Assembly (NCBI RefSeq): GCF_000003815.2
Contig: NC_049988.1
Span: 18,340,518 to 18,404,517, forward strand
Direction: 5' to 3'
Source of the DNA: Branchiostoma floridae
Taxonomy: Eukaryota; Chordata; Leptocardii; Amphioxiformes; Branchiostomatidae
Length of the DNA: 64,000 nt
Shown here one piece after another: positions 53,716 through 64,000 of this stretch. Position 1 is the stretch's first letter, and the number at the start of each line of letters is the position of its first letter. Both the position numbers and the translations under genes were made by a program. The notes under the pieces were generated by a model. The model searched no databases and was not told where the DNA came from. It saw only the letters and a list, made by a program, of their open reading frames with translations.

Positions 53716-54989
53716 GGCAAGTGACAGTGTTTGGATGTTTATGTAAGGAGATCAGAGGCCAGTGGAGCTAAAGTTGAAAGCAATTCAAGGCTCACTTGGG
53801 ATTGTTACTGTTTTAAATCAAGTTCATCAGACTGTTTTCATGCCAGTATCAAAGTCCTTTGAACTTAAAAAAATCTGACATATGTTATGTTCCCTCAAGG
53901 AGCTTTTTATAGCAAGAAGATAAATACAATTATGTAGTAACTGTCCAAATTCGTGCAAATTCATCACTACTGAACTGAACTCATGGGAACATTTTGTTGT
54001 TCTCTAACTAAATTTAAATATTGAAGAAAAATTAAATCAAACTCTGATGGTCAAATTCTCAATTCATCATCATCATCATCATCATTTTTTATTTTACTTG
54101 TGAGAGCCTGAAAAAGGTCTTTGTTTCATTCTTCAACCTGAAGGGCCATGAAATTAAAAATGGGTTCTGTGTTTGAGTAGTTGCCCCAAGCTTGCAAAAG
54201 TAAAAGTATAGCCTCTGAAACAAGGAAACTTGCTACCCTATGTGTCACAAGTACTAGTCACTACAAGGGAAAGAATGAATGAAAGAATGAATCAATGAAT
54301 CAACCAACTAAAACCATGATCTAGGAGACCCTGACAAGGAAGTTGGTTAGTCTGTGTGCGTATCTATCTGTCTGTCTGTCTGCGGATTAAAAAAGGATTA
54401 AAACACAAACTTCACTGCCAAGTCTGATCTCTGGAAAGGATTAGTCCAGTGTTGATAAGCAGGGGATAATTGATTCTTTCCTGCCAGCAGGGAGCTGTTA
54501 TGATTACTCTGGGAGTGTCTGTCTGTAGGGTGTGTCTGAGGAGGGGGGTAACTTCAACACAAAGATGTGAAGTTCTTGAGCCTTCCAGTTGTTTAGGAGG
54601 GTCATTTGTAGTCTCAAAGCAAAGGATATATAGGCTCTGGCTGTTTTTGAAGAAAATGGCACAAAAATAAAAAGCCTAACGAAAATGTCAAAAACAGCTA
54701 AGACCCAAACATTTACTTGTTACAAAATTGTAGCAATTTTGTTACAAAAATGTACTAGATCTACAGTCCTCAAGTAGATGTGGACCTCCAGAAAAATGTG
54801 CTAAGCAGCTAAATCAAAGTCAAATATGCCACGACAGCGACAGCTACATCTGCTTGCTTTGGAGAGAAAGAAGAAGGGGACCCAAGGCTTTTCATCAAAG
54901 GACCAAGGTGTGTGTTTACTGGTAGGGTCAAGAACCAGCCTATACAAGAGGTGGTGTTAATGGAGGTCATGTTTATACTGATACAGCAA

Positions 54990-55690
54990 GGTCTGGCCTT
55001 GGCATTATGTTCTTTTCCCCCATCAATTTCTAGTTATCTTTCCTATAGTGTCACCTTGCGAATATGATACAGCCTTTAGAATACAGCTGTTTTACATGAG
55101 ATAGTGTAAGGTTTGACCTTGGCATTTTACTCTTTTTTCTTATCAAGTTCAAGTTATCTTTCCTGTAGTTTCCACAAGGAGGTTAAGATTTTCTAACCTC
55201 CTTGGCTTCACCTTGTGATGCAATCTTTAGAATACTTGTACAACTAGTTTACATAAGACCTTGGCATTTTATACATTGTACCCTTTTTTCTTATCAAGGT
55301 CAAGTCATCTTTCCTGTAGTTTCACCAAGGAGGTTGAAATGTTTCTAGCCTCCTTGGTCTCACCTTGTGATGCAATCTTTAGGATACTTGTACAGCTGTT
55401 TTACATGAGACCTTGGCATTGTATACATTGTACCTTTTTTCTTATCAAGGTCAAGTTTAATCTTTCCTGTAGTTTCACCAAGGAGGTTAGAATTGTTCTA
55501 ACCTCCTTGGTTTCACCTCGTGATGTAATCTTGAGAATATTCGTACAACCGTTTTACATAAGACCTTGGCATTGTATACATTGTGCCATTTTTTTCATCA
55601 TCAAGGTCAAATCATCTTTCTTGTAGTTTCACCAAGGATGTTAAAATCTTTCTTGCATCCATGGTTTCATCTTGTGATGCAACCTGATTT
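54990..55690. repeat. Tandem array whose units each contain a hairpin
   Basis: Five units of about 115-150 bp with ACCTTGGCATT, TTTTTTCTTATCAAG, TCATCTTTCCTGTAG and a stem ACCAAGGAGGTT...AACCTCCTTGGT, then TTGTGATGCAATC. Loops differ between units (for example GAAATGTTTCTAG and AGAATTGTTCT) while stems are kept; the last unit is decayed on both arms. Confidence 0.85.
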
Positions 55691-56914
55691 ACAACCACCT
55701 AGATGGTTCAAATAAATCTGCAGACTTGTTAACAGTGAGCACTGATTTAGCTGACCTGGTTTTTAGCCTACAATTAAAGATAGATTCAGTCCAAAGGTCT
55801 GTCTTAAGTCAAACCAGGTGACCCCCTGAGAGGTTGCCACTTCAGGGTCACCTGTTGCCATGGCAACAAGCCACTGGCTCCAGAGATGTGCATCATTTTC
55901 TGATCAGGGCTGTCTCCAACTTAATTTTTTTTCTGTCCCACTACTCATTGTTTGGGAGCCGTGTTGTTGATTTTCCTGGTTAAATACACACACATGTAAG
56001 TCCAAAGCCAAAGGAAAGAACATTTTCAGTTCGTTTCACATCAATTTTGGGAGCAAAGTAGGGGTCATGGAGACAGCCCTGATTTTGATAATCCTTCATG
56101 TGTTGTGAATTTTCTTCTGACTCCAGAAGGGGTGGAAACCAGGTGGCTTCTGGCAAGGTGACAAGCAGTAGCCCCTGTGTCATCCTAGTTAACGTGATAC
56201 GCCTTTAATTTTGCTAAATTAGTAAATATCATATGATGTAATTTTGAGATTGGAGACATAGAATACGTTGTCTGCAATTTCAATAAAGTGAAAATAGAAG
56301 GAGTCTTTTAGAATTGACAGTAATCAGGCTTATCACCATGATCTAGCTAAATGAGGGCTGTTAATTTTTTTCCGTCCCACTCATTGTTTAGACTTTGGGA
56401 TCACATATTGTTGATTTTCCTTGTTGAATATGTCATTTTAAGCTCAGGAAAAAACATTCCTAATACATTCATGCCATTTTCTTGCTACCGCGAAATTAAA
56501 TCCTGACGAACTGAAATTCCCGGTATATGTCAGTACCACACAAGTCACATCAGCAATTCCACCTACATGTACCTCATTATGCCTCATTATACCCAGGTTA
56601 ACTAAGTAGAAGTTATCTGCTCTCCCCATCTGAGCAGAGGTCTGTAGCAGCCTGCCTGCCTGTCAGAGAACATCTCCTGATCAAAAGCAGTTTTGCAGCA
56701 TGTTTGTAACAAAGGAAGACAGGCAGACTGGCTTTATCTTGAGGAGACCAGTAAATACTACTAGTATCTGCCCCTAGTTTGCTGGTGTGTAGAGAGAGAT
56801 GACAGTGGCCCTTGAAGGGTGCACCAGTCAACATACAACCATACAGGGGAAGGACAGGGGAAGGGTGGGAATATTGTTCTGTAGTAAAGAGGATATCTGA
56901 ATATGTACAGTGTA
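55691..56914. other. Noncoding, no gene recognised
   Basis: No supported exon. A fragment at about 56470-56530 (CTTGCTACCGCGAAATTAAA) belongs to the ACTGTAAAT foldback family. Confidence 0.4.
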
Positions 56915-57118
56915 TACTGTAATTGTTTACGTGGATTCACTTTCACGGTAGCAGGAAAAAGGACTTTTCGTAGTGGTTGTAAGTTCGCGGTAGCACCATA
57001 CACTATAGTCTCGTACTGCCATGGAAAAATATTCATGGTGGTTTTAAGTTTGCGGCAAAGCGGCCACCACAAAAACTGCGAACATTATACCACCGCAAAA
57101 GTTTCTGCATTTACAGTA
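56915..57118. mobile_element. ACTGTAAAT-type foldback MITE
   Basis: TACTGTAATTG at the left, TGCATTTACAGTA at the right, with CGGTAGCAGGAAAAAGGAC and GGTTTTAAGTTTGCGGC inside. The sequence just outside is duplicated (GAGACCAGTAAATA, GTAGAGAGAGATGACAGTGG at about 56747 and 57124). Confidence 0.7.
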
Positions 57119-58119
57119 TCTTGAGGAGACCAGTAAATATCTGCCCTGAGTTTGCTGGGGTGTAGAGAGAGATGACAGTGGTGCTTGGTGGGTGCCTTAA
57201 TAAGCAGGGTGCACTAGTCAATGTACAACCATACATGGGAAGGAGAGGGTAAGGGTTGGAATGTGTTTGCTATACGTTTGGCTTAAGATGCTGTAAGTTT
57301 TTATATTGTATATACAAAATACTTCTTCTGCAGTAAACTGGGTATTGGAATACGTACTGTATGATGTCATTGTATTGAATAGATGTATGAATCGCAAGTA
57401 TAAAAGTGGTAAAAGAAAGTCTGGTTCCAGTCCCACTAATTAGTATCAAAATTAATGTACCAGTACTGCTTCCAAGTTCAATAGGAGAACCCTTACTTCT
57501 TAGATTATCTAGAATGTTTTTGCTTAGAAACCTTTGTGACCTATAACATAATGTATCACTGAACTGTTCAGAGTAGGTTTAGTACATATTCTTTGTGAAA
57601 TTTTGTTGCTCAGGAATTTGTTTAAACAAAAAGTGACTTGCATAACCTTGTCAACAAGAATAACCCCACTGAATCTCAGTTGGAACATTCTTTTGTGTTT
57701 TATCACAAAACAATGTGGTTTTGAGTTGACTTCTATAACCTTATCAACAATGACGACTGTACAGTCTCAAGTAGAACACTCATGCGTGTGTTTACAGAAA
57801 AAACAACATTGTGTGGATTAGATTTGATTTACGCTCTGCTGTAGTGACTTTGCCACCAAACACCATGAACAGATAAAACCTTTGAGACCTTGAAAGTGAC
57901 ATTGACAGAGTCAAGACATGAAGTTCAGAGGCATGTTTCGTCTCAAGACACGGCACCCAAAGGTATGAATCTGGCAAGGTCATTAAAGAAATTAAAACCA
58001 TACTCCAGTGATTTTGAACTCAAAGGTTTTAGATAATATCTACATGTGGAGGTTGTTTGGCAGGACTCCATGTTGTGATTGTTGTAACTCCTGCAAAGGA
58101 TCGGCTGGGTACTCCTACT

Positions 58120-58710
58120 ATATATGTTCCGACACACGTATGTTCCGACACACGTATGTTCCGACACACGTATGTTCAGACACACGTATGTTCAGACACA
58201 CGTATGTTCAGACACACGTATGTTCAGACACACGTATGTTCAGACGCACGTAAGTTTAAGTTTCGACACACATGTGTTCCAACACACCTATATATATATA
58301 TGTTCCTACACACATATGTTCCGACACACGTATGTTCCGACACATGTATGTTCCGACACGCGTAAGTTTCAACACACATATGTTCCGACATACCTAATGT
58401 TCCTACACACCTATGTTCCGACACACATATGTTCCAAGTCTTCCGATGTCCATAGTTCCAACACCCCTTTTTTCTGATACCCCTATGTTCCGATGTCTAT
58501 GTATTCCAATGCCCGAATGTTCTGACATCCCAATGTTCTGACACCCCTATGTTCCCGCACCCCTATGTTCTGATGCCCAATCTTCTGATGCCCAATGATC
58601 TGACACCCGTGTTCCGACGCCCTCTGTTCCGACACCCAGAGCTCCTTAATGCCCCTATGTTCCCACGCCCCTACTTGTAAATTCCGACGCCCCAATGTTC
58701 TGATGACCAA
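58120..58710. repeat. 16-bp minisatellite with a decay gradient
   Basis: Near-perfect GTTCCGACACACGTAT units (with a block of GTTCAGACACACGTAT variants) fill 58128-58260. Units then become variable, ending as CCCAATGTTCTGATG near 58700. Because 16 is not a multiple of three, open frames here cycle through all three frames and are artefacts. Confidence 0.9.
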
Positions 58711-59130
58711 TGTCTTCCGACAGGAGTTGTTGAAACTTCTTTTTTAACTCATTCTGTAGGATGTATAACTGGGTCAGTAACTGGCTCAGTCCCCAATGTT
58801 TTACACTGATAGCTGCATCTAAAGACTTTCTTGAAAGAAGCCAGTACACCAATCTGACATCTAATTAACACATGCAATTAGTCACACCAGTGTTTGGTCT
58901 AAGTCATTATTAAATCAAAGGAAACTGCCAACATGTCACTGCTTGGGCCACAATAGTTCGATTTGTTGGTTTTTGTCTTCAGGTTTTATTTATTTATTTT
59001 ATCTTATTCATTGAGATTTATTTTACCATTTTACTACTTAAGAATTGACATAACAGATGACTATCACCTTTTTCGAGATGTCAACCTGGAGACCAGACTG
59101 TAGGTTTGATCCACTCAAACTAAGAAGGAC
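58711..59130. other. Noncoding, no gene recognised
   Basis: AT-rich spacer without supported features. Confidence 0.45.
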
Positions 59131-59920
59131 CCCTGCTCTTTTCGATAAGGGTGGTGGGTTCTTTAACATGCGTAAGGTGTGGCTCTTTTAGAAGAAAAAT
59201 TTCAAATAGAAATGTAGAGCCTTTTATATTTAATAGCCTTTGTTTTAAATTCTCGCTAGAGTAGAAGGATGTATTCATATCTTATTTATTCCTCAGTAAT
59301 AGGTGTAACCAAGTCCTTTTTTTGCTTTTAGAATGTTCAAGAACTGTGGAATTGAATTGGTTTTGCCTTGGACTCAGTTGCTAGCAGAATTAAGAAATTA
59401 ATTGCTTTTCCTAAGGTCTGTTTTCTTTGGTTTTTCTTATCAGGTCTTTGGATGACTTTCTGTCTGGATTGTTCTGTGTTATATGCCATTCATGGCCTTA
59501 TTTGGACATGTCGACACATGGCGGACATTGCATTTTGGGTAATCCGCTGGCAGTATGGTTAGTTTATTTTCTTTGTGTAAGACTTTGAATGCCGATGCTG
59601 CAGTGTGTCCCAAAATCCACTGCACATGGACTCAGATCTTTTGCATGTTCAACTGGAAGTAGTGTGTGCAATCCAGGGGTTAGTGGCCCTGCCTCTAGAC
59701 CTAGAAGTTTTGAGTTTGAATTCTGGCTGTTGTCGCTCACCTGACATAAATTCTACTGGAAAGCACTGCCATCCTTAAACCCCTGTCACAAACCAAACGT
59801 TTTTTTTTTATTTCGGGATCCTGCCTCTGAGCTAGGAGTTATGAGTTCTGGCTGTTGTCACTTGACACAGATGCTACTGGAAAGGGTTGCAGTCCTTAGG
59901 AAAGGGCGTTGACCCATAGA
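59131..59920 (+). mobile_element. SINE fragments
   Basis: 59140-59190 is the TTCGATAAGGGTGGTGGGTTCTTT body of the SINE at 48240-48560. 59690-59775 and about 59820-59900 are two tRNA-like pieces with GAGTTTGAATTCTGGCTGTTG and the ACTGGAAAG.....TGCAGTCCTT type body. Confidence 0.5.
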
Positions 59921-60329
59921 CTAGTCCACTGCTCATTGTGCTTGTTGAAAAGAGCTAGTGGATACATTATAGATTTTAGATAGATGATTAGGTAGTTCTA
60001 AAAAAAGAAGAAACATGTAAAAATATATAATTCAATTATTATTTTCATAACAAGAAATTAAGTCTGTTCCTTAGCAGGAAAGTTTATCTGGGTTGGTATG
60101 TGCACCAGATTTTTTTTTTCTGTACAAGTTTTCAACACTCTTATCAAGTAAAGTATTGACTGGCACCTAAAACATGTGTCAGACACCATTCCTCACGGCT
60201 TTGCCATTTCCCTTCCCATATGCTCAGCCTTGACGCAAGCACCAACATTCCGGTGGTGTTAATGCCATTTTTGACGATGATTACTTTGGACTTTATCTCC
60301 TAAAAGGAGGCTTTGCTCCTAAACCATAT

Positions 60330-61700
60330 CAGTGAGTCACAAGGCTCTCTCCTGATGATTCTGCTGTTTAACGTCATTATGAAATATTGACTGATGTAAA
60401 GCAGATGTCGTTTACGTCATTGGCATTGTCATATCGTTCATTACCATAAACATTTACTTATTTGTATGACTTGTGTTTCTTTCAACTTCGAGTCATACAT
60501 TAGTCAGTAGGGGGAAAGAATTACCACACAACAAGAGTTCAATTTATTGTTTTGAATATAAACAAAATGAACAGGCCCAGTATACATACAGTATTCAGTT
60601 GTCTTTGCCTAACTGAAAGAAGAAAAATATGTACTATGTAACAATTGGACAGTTGGAGTCACAAGGCATTTTCATGATGAAATATCAGCTGACATATAGC
60701 AGCTGAAACAGGTAGACAGAGATGTTCTTTCTGTAAGCTTTACAGTAAATATTTACCTTACTAAAGTTATTATCACATGTCACCTGATACAATGCAGATG
60801 TTTTTGCCTAAGTTTGCCTCATCTAAAAATGTATAAATCGTGTCATGTTGTTAGCTAATTGAAACTTGATAACAAACATTTATCCCAGTTAACAATAACA
60901 TTTTACTGATGATATATGTTACTTCAATTGAGGGGTTAGTATTTCAAAATAGGATAGGAACAGCCACACCTGTTCAAATTTGTGAGTTCTTAAGGATAAG
61001 AAATAACCTTAACACATACAGTTAGAGTCACAAGGCTTTCTCATGTTGCCATAGCAGTTAAATGTCATTATGAAATGTCAGCTGACATAAGGCAGTTGTC
61101 TTTATGTCAGCTATTACATACCAGAGGTGTTATATCCGTTAAAGCCTGAGTAAATATTTACTTTTCGTCTTTCTGTCAGCCAAGAACGTACTAGTATCAG
61201 TTTTATCATATTTCAAAGCTTGATAATAGACTTTTATCACACTTTCAGTGTATGTCAGTGTTGTATGTTTCTTTGGGTAAGGATTCAGTATTTTTAAATA
61301 GGAAAGGACTGCAAACAGAGGTTGGCAGGGGAAATTGTGCTCTAATTTTCTTATGTACTGTCTTTTTTCAGTCAGTGGTGATAGCTGACAGAAAAAGATG
61401 GCATGTATTACTGGCCATCTAGTCAAAATAAAGGTTATGCAAGTATGTCTGTATAAGAAAAATTGAGTAGGAATTGCCACCCCTGTTCCATTTGTACCTG
61501 GTTATTTGATTAAGATGGAATGCTAACTGTAAGATGAAAGTAACCTTGCTTGACACACAGATTGTGAGTCACAAGGCTTTCTCATGATGACATTGCTGTT
61601 AAACATAATTATTAGATGTCAAATGAAATAAAGCAGAGGCCTTTACGTGATCTTTACAATAAACATCTAAGCAGACATCTTTGCTACATCAGCCAAAAAT
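60330..61700. repeat. Tandem array of about 350-bp units
   Basis: GAGTCACAAGGC starts near 60333, 60656, 61024 and 61568. Each is followed by CTCATGATG, TTAAA.GTCATTATGAAAT and TCAGCTGACATA.AGCAG. The third unit is about 190 bp longer, largely because of a foldback relic at about 61316-61445. Confidence 0.8.
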
Positions 61701-62154
61701 GTAGCCCGAGTAATATCCTCAGTAGTAACCGCTGGCTCAACAAAAAGATTGAACGTACATGTGTACATGTACCAGGGTGGCATAAAATAAAGCATGGATG
61801 TGAGGAAATATATGAACAACGTCATGATCGTGCTTGATAAAAAGCGTCAGCACCACTTCCTTTCCCTCTCTCTTATCTGTGTACTTCCTGGTCCATCCAC
61901 AGAAATATGGAAGGTGTATCATGATATATAACAGAGGTTTGACGTAATTGTTTGCGTATGACTATGAGTGTCACGTTTCTCTGTCATGTTCACAAAACTC
62001 ACACTTAAAAACTTGAGCAATATCTCCCAGAGTGGCCAAGAAAATTTGCCTGGAAAATATGTTATGACTGTAAACTCTGTGGCAGCTACCATTTCACTAT
62101 AAATCTCTCAGTGATCCAATGAAAACCTTGTGAGTTGATGAAAAACCCATCTTG

Positions 62155-63015
62155 TTCCCCTGTACTGGACGTCCTGCAGTCTTTCTGTCAACAGGTCTGC
62201 CAACCTGTGCACTCAAGTCCCAAGTCTTGTCATCAGGCTTTTCTAAGGCCACAGACAAGAGTTCAACAGTGCAATCAGGTTTATAGTCTGGTCTACAGGT
62301 TTTCCTGAGGCTACATGTACAGTCAGGCCACAGTTCAACAGCTGAAGTGCACTCGGGTCTCTTGTCTGGTTTCCAGGCTTTCCTATGGGTATGCGCCACA
62401 GTTCCACAGTTACTGTGCACTCCAGGCTATCATAGGACTACAGACCACGTATCAACAGTGCACTCAGGTCTCTAGTCTGGTCAACAGACTTTCTGAGGAC
62501 TACATATACGGGCCACAGTCCAACAGTGCACTCAGGTCTCTAGCTTGGTAGAGATCCAGGCTTTTCTAAAGCTATAGGCAACAGTTCAACAGTGCACTCA
62601 GGTTTAAAGGCTGGTCTCCAGGCTTTCCTGAAGTTACAGGCTACAGTTCAATAGCTGCAGTGCACTCAGGTCTCTAACCTGGTTAACAGACTTTCTAGGG
62701 GCTACAGGCCACAGTTCATCAGTGCACTCTGGTCTGTTGTCTGGTATCCAGGCATTCATAGGACTACAGGCCACAGTTCAATAGTGCATCCAGGTCTTTA
62801 GGCTTTCCCAGGGCCGCATAGTGCATTCAGGTTTACAGTCTGGTCTCCAGGCTTTCCTGTGACTGCCAGGCTTTCCCAGAGCTGCACAGTTTATTCAGGT
62901 CTCTAGCCTAGGTCTCTCCAGGCTTTCCCAGGTTCACATAGTGTACTCATGTCCCTAGTCAGGTCTCCAGGCTTCCCAAGGCTACAGTCAATGGTTCAGG
63001 CAGACAGTGTACTCA
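62155..63015. repeat. Minisatellite of about 65-75 bp
   Basis: About 12 imperfect units of CAGTTCAACAGTGCACTCAG, then GTCTCTAGTCTGGT, then CCAGGCTTTCCTGAGGCTACA. Interruptions and half units are common. Confidence 0.9.
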
Positions 63016-63079
63016 GGTATAGCCTGGTATTCAGACTCTGGGCCTATCATTGTTACTTGCAGACCTAAGGATGACACAT

Positions 63080-63330
63080 GTACTGGCCAGCAAAGGGGCT
63101 GGTTTCTAGATTATCAGCTCTCCTACCTTACACACAAACAGACAGGGATTGCACCATAGTCCAGCATAAATAAGCAGTGGTAAGACAAGAATGTACCTCT
63201 TTTTCCTGGCCAGCAAAGTGACTGGTTTCCAGATTATTAGGTCTCCTACCTTACACACACACACAAACAGGCAGGGATTGCACCATAGTCCAGCATAAAT
63301 AAGCACCAGTAAGACAAGAACACACCCCTG
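63080..63330. repeat. Tandem duplication of about 125-130 bp
   Basis: 63090-63205 and 63210-63335 share CTGGCCAGCAAAG, CTCCTACCTTACACACA, GGGATTGCACCATAGTCCAG and CATAAATAAGCA. Confidence 0.9.
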
Positions 63331-63332
63331 TA

Positions 63333-64000
63333 CACTGGCGGATCCAGAAATTTGCTAAGGGGGGGGCGCGCACGATGACGCGGCCGAAGGCCGCGGCCGC
63401 GCAGCGCAAGCTGCGCGGGGGGAGAGCACGAGAGGGGGGTTCCCCCCTCTCGTTGGGGGGGTATGGGGGGCCTCCCCCAGAAAATTTATAAGAAATAGAG
63501 GCTCTCTGGTGCATTTTAGAGCCATATCTGAGCAAATTTGAGAAGCAAACTAACACTAACTTTTTGTCATGTCTGTGGCTGTCTAGTTCACTTCAGGGAC
63601 ATCTTTTACTATTTTTAGCAACTACCACTGAGGACAAACCTAACGAAGGCTAGTTCCTCCTTTTTAATATTCATAAATGACGCCACGCTACACAAACAAT
63701 ATCGCAAAATTATTTGTACCGATTTGCCTTTCTCCGCGAAGCGGCTCGCGCTCCTATAAAATCGCATAGAAATCTCGTGGGATCTGAGTGGCTTGCCGGA
63801 GACGATTTTGAAAGTGTCTTACGCATTTGAAAATGCATATATGTCGGACTCTTTTTGCTTCTGCGGTGGCAATTGATGACGATTATTATATAAATCGGGG
63901 GGAAATGACAACAAAAACGTCAGCACGGTCACCGCGGCGACTGATCAGAACTGGAGTGGGGAGGGGGGTGTCGGCGCACGACGCCGATTTTCCCAAGGCG
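63333..64000. mobile_element. GC-rich end of a larger transposon-like repeat, cut by the window
   Basis: Begins CACTGGCGGATCCAGAAATT and continues with a G run, palindromes (GGCCGAAGGCC, GCGCAGCGCAAGCTGCGC) and GAGAGGGGGGTTCCCCCCTCTC. CACTGGCGGATCC-type ends with such GC hairpins resemble DNA-transposon termini; this is from memory of such elements, not a search. A TATA-like CCTATAAAATCG lies at about 63754-63765. The other end is not in the window. Confidence 0.5.

Noticed and set aside
53328-53720. 130-codon minus-strand ORF
   Set aside because: Entirely inside a 75-80-bp minisatellite; the protein is only a translation of the repeat.
58057-58477. Overlapping ORFs rich in HTYVPTHVCSDT
   Set aside because: Produced by a stop-free 16-bp repeat read in three frames.

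Overview
The window looks like nuclear DNA of an intron-rich invertebrate deuterostome, most likely a cephalochordate (amphioxus, Branchiostoma). This is inferred from gene content (animal-type ANKZF1 and OSGEPL1 with many short, phase-consistent exons), GT-AG introns, tRNA- and 5S-derived SINEs, and a dense population of small TA-, TTAA- and 8-bp-target transposons. No database search was possible. The predicted open frames are mostly shadows; the genes below were assembled by hand from exons whose phases agree at every junction.

Left part (0-8 kb): a six-exon plus-strand gene (1292-6226) encodes an unrecognised single-pass type I membrane protein of about 358 residues. It has a signal peptide, 14 lumenal cysteines, four N-glycosylation sequons and an acidic tail. 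Its second exon is preceded by five decaying tandem copies of itself. Two interferon-response-like motifs lie just upstream of the start codon.

Middle (8.9-28.3 kb): two genes stand head to head across about 258 bp. ANKZF1 (minus, 17 coding exons, 859 aa) is the Vms1-type ribosome quality-control nuclease/hydrolase. OSGEPL1 (plus, 10 coding exons, 454 aa) is the mitochondrial tRNA t6A synthase. Both act on mitochondrial translation, so a shared promoter is functionally suggestive. ANKZF1 introns hold a solo LTR with a 5-bp target duplication, two TTAA-flanked elements, a hAT-like element, LINE fragments, partial exon duplications and one intron bounded by identical 16-bp repeats. A 1.1-kb TA-flanked element sits 11 bp after the OSGEPL1 stop codon.

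Right part (29-64 kb): I find no complete gene. A short exon at 35914-35950 looks like a signal-peptide first exon of a secreted or membrane protein whose remaining exons I could not find; they may lie beyond the window. The rest is introns or intergenic DNA: foldback MITE families, a piggyBac-like element nested in a hAT-like element with both target duplications intact, SINEs, several minisatellites, a recurrent short hairpin, and the GC-rich end of a larger repeat running off the right edge.
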